Shown here: positions 19,052-26,782 of the stretch, piece after piece
Numbering within the stretch: the first letter of the stretch is position 1
Layout: every line of letters begins with the position of its first letter
Assembly (NCBI GenBank): GCA_019163335.1
Contig: JAFLKM010000025.1
Span: 1-64,000 of the forward strand
DNA: 64,000 bases
Reading direction: 5' to 3'
DNA from: Desulfobulbaceae bacterium
GTDB taxonomy: Bacteria > Desulfobacterota > Desulfobulbia > Desulfobulbales > Desulfocapsaceae
Position numbers and translations under genes: made by a program
Notes under the pieces: generated by a model
Databases searched by the model: none
What the model was told of the DNA's origin: nothing
Seen by the model: only the letters and a program-made list of their open reading frames with translations

Positions 19052-19891
19052 TCAGCTCTTTTCTGCCTGAACAAAGAGGCAGCTGTCTCTGCCTGCAACG
19101 AAGGGGGCGAGGTCGTACCCGCCATAGTGCTGACGGACAGTGAATCCTGCCCTGTTCAGCAGGAGCTGCCATTTTGGGAAGGAAAAGGCGGCAAGGTGAA
19201 GAGTATGGCTCAGGTCTTCGTTGTTCTTTCCAGGCTGCCCGGGCCGGATCCGATACCTCTCCTCGAGGAGAAGCTGCTCGTTGGAGTAACTTCGACGAAC
19301 CTCTTTAATGATCCTGCCGCCGTCCTGCTCCTCAAAAATCTGGAATTGAAAGAGCTTCTTTGTCCCTAACGTCAGGAGTGTCTGGTCAGGAATAAAAAGC
19401 TGAAGAAGAAGCTTGCCGCCCTGGACAAGGAGCGTCCTTGTCTGATCCAGGCAATGTTGAATCCGCTCATAGGTTCTAAGGAGATTCAGGGTATGATAGG
19501 GGATGAGGACGGTGTCGAATGAGCAGCGAAAGGCGGGCTCGGTCATGTCCATGCAGAGGTAGGTAACCTTAGGCCCGGCTTTCAGCCGGGCCCGGCGTAA
19601 CATCTCCAGATTGAGATCAATGCCGGTGAGCTTGGCGCCGGATGCGGCCAGGGGCCGGCACAGGCGGCCTGTGCCGCAGCCAAGCTCAAGCACCGAGCAG
19701 GAGGGCCGGATCCTTTCCAGGTAAAAGGGAAGATCCGCCTGGAACCCGGCCATCTCCAGGTCATAGAACTGGCCGTAGCGTTCATTGCTGAGGGGCAGGA
19801 AAAACTCATCCGGCTCCTTGTGGGTGTCAAAGTCGTCGGCTGGCATGTTCCTGAGGGTGGTGGTGTATGCTGTGAGTCTCCCGCCCGGCAT
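19052..19891 (-). CDS. Class I SAM-dependent methyltransferase
   Basis: SVLELGCGTGRLCRPLAASGAKLTGIDLNLEMLRRAR motif I/II. Confidence 0.85.
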   Translation of the reverse strand: MPGGRLTAYTTTLRNMPADDFDTHKEPDEFFLPLSNERYGQFYDLEMAGFQADLPFYLERIRPSCSVLELGCGTGRLCRPLAASGAKLTGIDLNLEMLRRARLKAGPKVTYLCMDMTEPAFRCSFDTVLIPYHTLNLLRTYERIQHCLDQTRTLLVQGGKLLLQLFIPDQTLLTLGTKKLFQFQIFEEQDGGRIIKEVRRSYSNEQLLLEERYRIRPGQPGKNNEDLSHTLHLAAFSFPKWQLLLNRAGFTVRQHYGGYDLAPFVAGRDSCLFVQAEKS

Positions 19892-19898
19892 GGGGAGA

Positions 19899-20303
19899 TT
19901 ACTTTTTCAGTAGATCGCGGATTTCCGTCAGCAGCAGCTCTTCTTTCGTTGGCGCGGGTTCTTCTGGGGGTGCAGGCTGGGCAGCTTCCTGGCGTTTGAG
20001 GGCGTTGATCCCCTTGATCATCATAAAGATGGCAAAGGCGATAATGGTAAAATCAATGGTGGTCTGAATAAATTTGCCATACGAGAGGAGCACCGCTTCT
20101 TTGCCGTTGCCTGCGGCCTGCAGGGTGATGGCGAGCTTGCTGAAATCCACGCCGCCGATGATAAGACCAATGGGCGGCATGATGACGTCACTGACCACCG
20201 AGGAGACGACCTTGCCGAAGGCTGCTCCGATAATGATACCAACGGCCATGTCGATGACATTGCCTTTGACTGCAAATTCTTTGAATTCCTTCAGTAAGCT
20301 CAT
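19899..20303 (-). CDS. mscL: Large-conductance mechanosensitive channel
   Basis: [46 protein letters not shown]. Confidence 0.97.
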   Translation of the reverse strand: MSLLKEFKEFAVKGNVIDMAVGIIIGAAFGKVVSSVVSDVIMPPIGLIIGGVDFSKLAITLQAAGNGKEAVLLSYGKFIQTTIDFTIIAFAIFMMIKGINALKRQEAAQPAPPEEPAPTKEELLLTEIRDLLKK

Positions 20304-20397
20304 GGTTGAGGTCTCCTTTGGTAGAGTTGAAAAAATGCTGCTTCATTGAGAATATCAAGTTCAGTTGAAGCAGCAGGGGGTTCGTGATTTATCCCGT

Positions 20398-21321
20398 TCA
20401 TCGGCGGTCGTTTGCAGGAGCCGGCAGGCAGAGAATCCTATCCTCTATGATGGCCTTCAACACCAGGTTCGTATTATCTTCCACTCCTCCACTCATCAGG
20501 GTGATAAGGGTAAAAAGCGGCAGGGGAAACTGAGCTTGCCAGAGGTCAATCTCCGGCACATTGCTTCCCTGCTCCGGCAGTGTCAGCAGGGGGTTCTCCT
20601 GACCGGTGGTCTCTACAGCCGATTTCAAGTGGTCCACCCGGGAAGCGGTGTTCAACAGGGCCGAAAAAATAGAGGCTTCAGGTGCCGGCATCTGCTCGGG
20701 GATCTGATCGTAGTGTACCGAGAAGGATCCTTTTTCCATAAGCAGGAGTCGCAACAGGGCCTCAAGTCCGGAATGGATGCCCTGGCGGATAAGAAGGAGA
20801 TTGCCGTCAGCGGTTATGATCTTGCCACTCATCTCGGGCAGAATGATCCGGCTGGCCCGCCCTCCCTGACCAATGTTCTGGAGGAGTTCCGAAAGCCCGA
20901 TGGCCTGGACATCGCCGCTGATGACCCCGGTCTTGATGCGCGCGGGTGCCGCCCGCCTGAGAATGGCCTTGATTCGGGCGATCAGCTCGGAGCTGTTGTA
21001 GGGCTTGGTGACATAGTCGTCGGCGCCAAGCTCCAGCCCTTTTATCTTCAGGGATTGACGATCGAGGCTGGTAAGAAAGAGCACCGGGATTTCCCTGGTG
21101 GCAGGATTGGCTCGCAACCGCTCCATGGTCTGGAAGCCATCCACCTGGGGCATGTTGATATCCAGGAGAATCAGGGAAACAAGATGTGTCTGCAAAAGTT
21201 CAAAGGCCTCGGCGCAGCCCAGGGCGTGCAGGGGGGTAAAGCCGGTGAGCAGCAGGTGCTCGCCGGTAATCTCCTGCTGGGCCGGGTCGTCGTCAATGAT
21301 GAGGATACTCTTTTTCGTCAT
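20398..21321 (-). CDS. Response regulator with PATAN/DUF4388-like output domain
   Basis: ILIIDDDPAQQEITGEHLL...LILLDINMPQVDGFQTMERLR...VTKPYNSSEL; SGDVQAIGLSELLQNIGQGGRASRIIL. Confidence 0.83.
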   Translation of the reverse strand: MTKKSILIIDDDPAQQEITGEHLLLTGFTPLHALGCAEAFELLQTHLVSLILLDINMPQVDGFQTMERLRANPATREIPVLFLTSLDRQSLKIKGLELGADDYVTKPYNSSELIARIKAILRRAAPARIKTGVISGDVQAIGLSELLQNIGQGGRASRIILPEMSGKIITADGNLLLIRQGIHSGLEALLRLLLMEKGSFSVHYDQIPEQMPAPEASIFSALLNTASRVDHLKSAVETTGQENPLLTLPEQGSNVPEIDLWQAQFPLPLFTLITLMSGGVEDNTNLVLKAIIEDRILCLPAPANDRR

Positions 21322-24300
21322 GGGGTGTGTTCCTGTTTAACGGCTGATACCGGGAGCTGTATGGTAAAGCAGCTGCCACCGGGGCTGAGATTGCGGGCGG
21401 AGACCGCCCCGCCATGGAGCTCGACAATATTGCGGACGATATACAGGCCAAGCCCGGAACCCTCCGGTCGGATCTTAAAATCCTTCCTGCCCATGTAGTA
21501 CCGGTCGAAGATGTGGTGGATCTCCTCTTCATTGACACCCGGCCCCTGATCGGCGATGTGGATGGTGACGTGTTCTTTACCCTGTTCGTAGTCGACCGAA
21601 ATTTGTCCCTTTTCCGGTGAAAACTTGATCGCATTGGAGAGCAGGTTGGTAAATACCTGGGCGATGCGAAGGTGATCAATGGAGAGAGGGGATACCTCGC
21701 CGGTGATGGTGAAGCTGAAGGAGATGGCACGACTGCGGGCCACTTCGCGCAAGGAGTTGAGACAGCTGCCGAGCAGAATGTCGAGGCGGTAAGGCTCCAG
21801 GGACAATTCAATGGCTCCGGATTCGATACGGTAGAGGTCAAGCAGCTTGTTGATGAAGGTGAGCTGCTTTTGTCCTTCGTTTTGAATTCTGCGGGTGTAG
21901 TGCAAGGTTTTTTCTTTGTTCATGGAGGAAGCGTATTCTTCCAGGAGGGAGGCATAGCCGATGATGGCGGCCAGTGGCGCTTTCAGATCGTGCGAGGTGA
22001 TGGCGATCATATCGCTTTTCAACTGATTCATGCGGGTCAGTTCGCTGTTCTGTTTTTCAAGCAGGCGGTCTTTTTCGAGCAGTACCCGTTCTGTCTGGAG
22101 TCGCGCCATTTCACTGGAAAGTCTGGCCTGAAAGATTCTGGCGATGGCCTGGATGTTCTTGGAATGAAGGATCTGCTGATGGCTGTAAATGGCGAGAACC
22201 CCAATGACAATACCGTTCTGTTTTCTCAGCGGTAATCCCCAGTAACTGTTGAGTTTTTTGTCTTGAATCAGGGGATTGTCGGGGAAAAACTCCCGCAGTC
22301 GGCGGGGGAAATAGGTTTCCCCTCGCCTTGCCGTCAGTTGACAGGGGAGTCCGTGAACGGAAAACTTCTCAGGCGGTAACTCGAATTTATGGCCTTCCCG
22401 GTACACATGGGGCAACAGGGCCTGATTGTCATCCGTCAGTTCCGCAACCATCCCGATTCCGGCCTTGGTCAACATCATAAACTGGTAGAGCAGGGCCTTG
22501 AAAAATCCCTCTCCGGTCATGCCTGTGGTGTTATGGACAATGGCCTGGAGCTCGTTGTCCCGCTCAATGATCTCCTGCTCAAATTTCTTTCTTGCCGAAA
22601 TGTTTATGATTCTACAGAGATAGGTGGTCTGTTCGCATTCCTGTCCACCAATACGATAGAGAGTGGCTTCTATGACCTGGTGGTTTTTGGTCCCCGTGGT
22701 GAAGGTGAATTCATCTGACCAGATCTCCGCTTCCCGGGTGTGGAAAAAGAGCTGGAGCTCCATAAATTTGCGGGGAGAGAGAAACGGTTCAAACAATGCG
22801 GTGATGGTGGACTGGAGAAGGATCTCTTTGGGAATTTGAAAGCAATCGAGAAAGGCCCTGTTCACCTCTTTGATCAGAGAGTGATTATCGAGGAGCAGTT
22901 CAGCTTCCGGGTGGTTAAGAAAGTTTCGATAGTAGACGGAAGCGGTCTGCTGAAATATTGGCGCGGTATTGATCCCTCGAGCGAGGAGGTCATAGCCGTT
23001 TTTCTGTCTGGTGAAGATCAATTCCAGGGGCTTGCCGCTGCTGCTTTGCAGGCTCAGGGTCAAGGTGGTTTCCGGGCCAAGCAGCAAAAGCTTCTGCTGG
23101 AGTTCCGCGTAGCTGCTGTCACTCAGGACCTGATCGAGATGGTGACAGCTTCCGATTCCCGAGAGGGTGGAGAGGTCGGTTGCGCCGGAGAGAATCTTGA
23201 GGTTGTTGGAGAGTCGAATCAGGTGCCATTGTCGGGGGAAAAGGGAGAGAGTGTCGGCACTGGCATTCTTTGTTCCGGCCTCTTCCTGGCTGGCTGCGAG
23301 GTTTTCCGGCAGCTGCGTATTGAAGAAGGCATGGATATTGGTCAGGTTCTGCAGCCAGTTGCTGTCCCGTTGTCCGTAGATCTCGAGAACGGAGAGTGCT
23401 GCGTCGGCAAGGTCGGGGGCAAAAAGCGTGCCCTTCCCCTTTTCGATAAACGCCAGGCCTTGAAGATGCTGCTCATTGCGCTGCATGGAGTTGCCGGCCA
23501 GCCACTGATAGGCATCGGCCATGGAAATGATCTGGGAGGCAAGGGGGATCTCCTTGCCTTGGAGACCCTGAGGAAACCCGGAACCGTTGTAATGCTCATG
23601 ATGGGCAGCGATGATCGGAGTCAAAGGGGAAAGCTCGGGGATCTCCTCGATGAGCTGGGCGCTGATTTTGGGGTGGAACCGGTAGATGGGCGAAATCTCC
23701 GGACGGATATCAAAATCCAGCTGCAGATCTTCAATGGGAACAGCAGTCAGCCCAATATTGTGAAGCAGGGCTGCCCAGAGCACGTCCATGGGGTCAAGCT
23801 CAGGGCGATGGAGAGCTTTGGCGATATGATGGCTGTAAAAGGCAACCTGAATCGAATGATTTTGCTGGCGTCCCTGGTGCTTGGCGTCGGCGACATGAGC
23901 GATGAGCCAGAGCAGCTGACAGGCAAGTTCAGGGCTGCTGAGGTCCTCGATACCTGGGAAATGAGCCAGAAAGTCTGTTTCGGGGATGGCTGCAGGATCG
24001 GGTTGGGCCAGCAGCAGCAGGTTGGCCTTGTCGGTTGTAAAGAGACGTTTTCCAGCCGTAGCCACCGCCGGGGAAACGGTGCGGCCGGATTGTTTTTCAA
24101 TATAGGGCAGAACATTTTCCAGGGCAGGGGCGTGCCTGCTGGGAAAATAGATGGAAAGCAGGTTGGCCAGATGAAGAATGCCCGCTTCGGTACTGATTTC
24201 CTGCCTTGATTTGGCTGCCGGGAATCCAGACCCATCGTGCCGTTCATGGTGATCACGAACCCATTCCGTAAGGGGAGCGAAGGGCCGAAAGTTGGCAAGG

Positions 24301-24587
24301 ATGGCGCTGCCGCGACTGGCATGTTCCCGAACCGCGACATCATGAAAGCCCTGCAGGGGAAGATGCAGGGCATCACTCTTTATCCCGATGCCGCCGATGT
24401 CATGAAATAATCCGGCAAGATAGACGCCGGCAGGATTTGCCAGGTTCATCTGGGTTGCCAGGGCATGGGAGAGAAGCGCGACCTGCCGACCGTGGTCCAG
24501 TTTACCTTTCTCGTCAAGATCAAGTGCCGTGGAGAGTAGGGCGATGATCTGCTGGAAGAATTCCTGTTTGTTGTCTGGGCTGTTCAT
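21318..24587 (-). CDS. Tandem HD/HD-GYP + PAS + GAF + histidine kinase
   Basis: Two HD-type blocks (LFHDIGG...HHERHDGSGFP; LLHNIGL...HHEHYNGSGFP), then HisKA ITSHDLKAPLAAIIGYASLLEEYA and HATPase DQGPGVNEEEIHHIFDRYYMG. Confidence 0.87.
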   Translation of the reverse strand: MNSPDNKQEFFQQIIALLSTALDLDEKGKLDHGRQVALLSHALATQMNLANPAGVYLAGLFHDIGGIGIKSDALHLPLQGFHDVAVREHASRGSAILANFRPFAPLTEWVRDHHERHDGSGFPAAKSRQEISTEAGILHLANLLSIYFPSRHAPALENVLPYIEKQSGRTVSPAVATAGKRLFTTDKANLLLLAQPDPAAIPETDFLAHFPGIEDLSSPELACQLLWLIAHVADAKHQGRQQNHSIQVAFYSHHIAKALHRPELDPMDVLWAALLHNIGLTAVPIEDLQLDFDIRPEISPIYRFHPKISAQLIEEIPELSPLTPIIAAHHEHYNGSGFPQGLQGKEIPLASQIISMADAYQWLAGNSMQRNEQHLQGLAFIEKGKGTLFAPDLADAALSVLEIYGQRDSNWLQNLTNIHAFFNTQLPENLAASQEEAGTKNASADTLSLFPRQWHLIRLSNNLKILSGATDLSTLSGIGSCHHLDQVLSDSSYAELQQKLLLLGPETTLTLSLQSSSGKPLELIFTRQKNGYDLLARGINTAPIFQQTASVYYRNFLNHPEAELLLDNHSLIKEVNRAFLDCFQIPKEILLQSTITALFEPFLSPRKFMELQLFFHTREAEIWSDEFTFTTGTKNHQVIEATLYRIGGQECEQTTYLCRIINISARKKFEQEIIERDNELQAIVHNTTGMTGEGFFKALLYQFMMLTKAGIGMVAELTDDNQALLPHVYREGHKFELPPEKFSVHGLPCQLTARRGETYFPRRLREFFPDNPLIQDKKLNSYWGLPLRKQNGIVIGVLAIYSHQQILHSKNIQAIARIFQARLSSEMARLQTERVLLEKDRLLEKQNSELTRMNQLKSDMIAITSHDLKAPLAAIIGYASLLEEYASSMNKEKTLHYTRRIQNEGQKQLTFINKLLDLYRIESGAIELSLEPYRLDILLGSCLNSLREVARSRAISFSFTITGEVSPLSIDHLRIAQVFTNLLSNAIKFSPEKGQISVDYEQGKEHVTIHIADQGPGVNEEEIHHIFDRYYMGRKDFKIRPEGSGLGLYIVRNIVELHGGAVSARNLSPGGSCFTIQLPVSAVKQEHTP

Positions 24588-25136
24588 GTCAGCACTGGCA
24601 ATGGATGGTATTCCGGAAAGGGGTTAAAGTCTGGGGTATAGACGCTTTGTCGTTGGCGCTGAAGAATGGAGCCTTGAGAGAGTAACTATCAAATATTTCA
24701 GACCTAAATGCTATAACTTATATTTATACTCAAGAATTAACAAAAAAGGCAAGGAGGATTTTTGGTGAGGAATTTCTTCGTTGAGCCTTGCAGGGACAGG
24801 TGAACCAAACGCAGGCGGGGGCCTTCTCCGTGGTTCGTAGAAAATGTGTTATCACAATGTTGGTGTTATAAATGTTATATTTTTAAGTATGTTATCATGG
24901 ACAGTGTGGGATTCTTCCTGGTGTCGTGCACACGCAATTGAAATTGACCCCTGACCCTGCGTCGGGTATTCTTTTCTCTCACTTGGGGGATAATTTTTTC
25001 TGCCATGATCCTCCTCTTGTAGAGAGTCTGTTTGGTGTTTTGTTGAAGTCCTGATCTCTCTGCCCTCCGATGGATGGAGGGCAACCAATTCTCGGATTGT
25101 TTGAGGCAATCCCTTTTTCTTTTGTTCATTTCTCGT

Positions 25137-26219
25137 ATGGCCCAATCACCGCAAACTCCGCCCCCGGTTAAACGGCGAGCTGCTCCGAAGCGTCCTAAAG
25201 CCCCTGGTTCTGGACGGAAAAAGTCCATCCCTGTCAAGAGTCCGCCCCAGATCTCGTTATTCCATGGTTCGATATTAATCGGTTTGGAGTACCTCGGGCT
25301 GCTGGGTATCGGGATGGTGGCAGTCATTGTTGTGCTGGGATATTCTGCCAACCGCTTCTCCGGTACTGGATTTTTTAACAGTTATCTGCCCTTTACCGCT
25401 GGAATTATCGGGGTGGTTATTGTGGGGATTGTCCTGATCGCCTTCTGGCAGAAAGCGCGGAGGTGGTTGCGGCGGTACTCTCAACTGTTCCCACCGGCCA
25501 TTGTTCTCGGTCTGGCGCTGTTGATTGTCGGGGTCGCTCCGCCGGAGATGTTCAGTCGGGCCTTCCTCTATTATCGGATTCTGGTGGGCGGAAAAGAGGA
25601 GGCGAGCCGCGCCGCCCTGACCCATCAGGTCTATGCCGCCTATCGCCGACTGGATACGGCGCAGATGACCAAGATGGTCAGTCAGGCCGCGCCCTATGTG
25701 ACGGCCATCGAAGAGGCGGCGGCCGTCTATGGTATTGACGGCGATCTCCTCAAGGGCCTTGCCGCCAGTGAATCTTCTTTCCTGCCGCGGACGAGCAGCG
25801 ATGGCGGGCATGGGCTCTTTCAAATCACCCAGGCCCCGGCAGTAGCAACGACGGCGGTAAACCGGCTATTCCCACCAGAGCAGCGGCTGTTCACCGATGT
25901 CCGGTATAACGCCCATCTCGGGGCGGCGACCCTTCGCCACTATCTCAGTGAAATGAAGGGAGACCTTTTCCTTGGCCTGCTTGCCTATAATATCGGGCCG
26001 GCCAATGGCGGGCTGCGTTTTATTATGGAGCAGTATGGGGCCACCGACTTTATTACCATCCAGCCCTATCTGATGCAGCTGCCCCGGGACTATCCCATTC
26101 GGGTCCTTTCCTATTCCCTTGCCTTTCGCATAGGCCGGCAGGAAGGTCGCCTGCTTGCCTACGAAGAGGGGAAAAACGCCGTGCGAATCCAGTCCATTGG
26201 GATCCCCGGACTGAAGTGA
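25137..26219 (+). CDS. Membrane-anchored lytic transglycosylase (SLT domain)
   Basis: GIDGDLLKGLAASESSFLPRTSSDGGHGLFQIT...GAATLRHYLSEMKGDLFLGLLAYNIGPANGG; N-terminal TM segments. Confidence 0.85.
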   Translation: MAQSPQTPPPVKRRAAPKRPKAPGSGRKKSIPVKSPPQISLFHGSILIGLEYLGLLGIGMVAVIVVLGYSANRFSGTGFFNSYLPFTAGIIGVVIVGIVLIAFWQKARRWLRRYSQLFPPAIVLGLALLIVGVAPPEMFSRAFLYYRILVGGKEEASRAALTHQVYAAYRRLDTAQMTKMVSQAAPYVTAIEEAAAVYGIDGDLLKGLAASESSFLPRTSSDGGHGLFQITQAPAVATTAVNRLFPPEQRLFTDVRYNAHLGAATLRHYLSEMKGDLFLGLLAYNIGPANGGLRFIMEQYGATDFITIQPYLMQLPRDYPIRVLSYSLAFRIGRQEGRLLAYEEGKNAVRIQSIGIPGLK

Positions 26220-26344
26220 TGCTTTGTCATAACCGCTTTAAGGAGGCCTGTCGATGCATTGGTGTCTGAAGCAGAGGCGTTGAAATCGTCAAAAAAATAT
26301 TGACGTGCCCCTGCTTTTTCATTAGAAAACGAACTAATAATTTC

Positions 26345-26512
26345 AGATGCTCGTAACAGAGCTTAAAAGGGAACCCGGTGGCAATCCGGGACGGGCCCGC
26401 CGCTGTGACCGGGGACGACCGTTGCACTTAGCCACTGACCTGTATCATAAAAGGGTTGGGAAGGCGCAACAGGAAGGACGATCCGGAAGTCAGAAGACCT
26501 GTCTGAATGAAG
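26345..26512 (+). ncRNA. Cobalamin riboswitch
   Basis: AAAAGGGAACCCGGTGGCAATCCGGGACGGGCCCGCCGCTGTGACCGGGGACG...GCCACTG (B12 box)...GGGAAGGCGCAACAGGAAGGACGATCCGGAAGTCAGAAGACCTG; upstream of TonB receptor. Confidence 0.93.
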
Positions 26513-26568
26513 AACAGCTGTTCCCGTGGACAAGGGACAGGTCTGAATCGTCTGTGGATAAATAAGGG

Positions 26569-26611
26569 AATCCCCGGATCAATTTTATCATTGGTCCGGG
26601 GATTTTTTTTT
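26569..26611 (+). terminator. Intrinsic terminator, probable riboswitch expression platform
   Basis: AATCCCCGGATCAA-ttttatca-TTGGTCCGGGGATTTTTTTTT. Confidence 0.85.
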
Positions 26612-26612
26612 A

Positions 26613-26716
26613 GGTGCCGTTGCAAAAAGAGCAAGGCTCTTTTTGCTCATTTTGCTTACGGCACCTTATGCCGCGTCAGAGAAACAGCAATCTTTTCTGC
26701 TGTTTCTCTGCGCGGC
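26613..26716 (+). repeat. Dispersed bipartite-hairpin element, copy 2 (long form)
   Basis: GGTGCCGT..ACGGCACC-TTAT-GCCGCG(t)CAGAGAAACAGCA..TGCTGTTTCTCTGCGCGGC; same layout as 62622-62727. Confidence 0.85.
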
Positions 26717-26782
26717 GTCTCGCAAGTTCCATTCATCCTGCCAGACACCCCCCCGGACCGACAACTTTTTCAGGGAGAAAAA

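Noticed and set aside
20386-20403. TTTATCCCGTTCATCGG match to the dispersed element
   Set aside because: Short, lacks the first hairpin, and overlaps the end of the response regulator gene; could be chance.
22740-24209. 489-aa plus-strand ORF
   Set aside because: Antisense to the HD/kinase gene; no domain signature.
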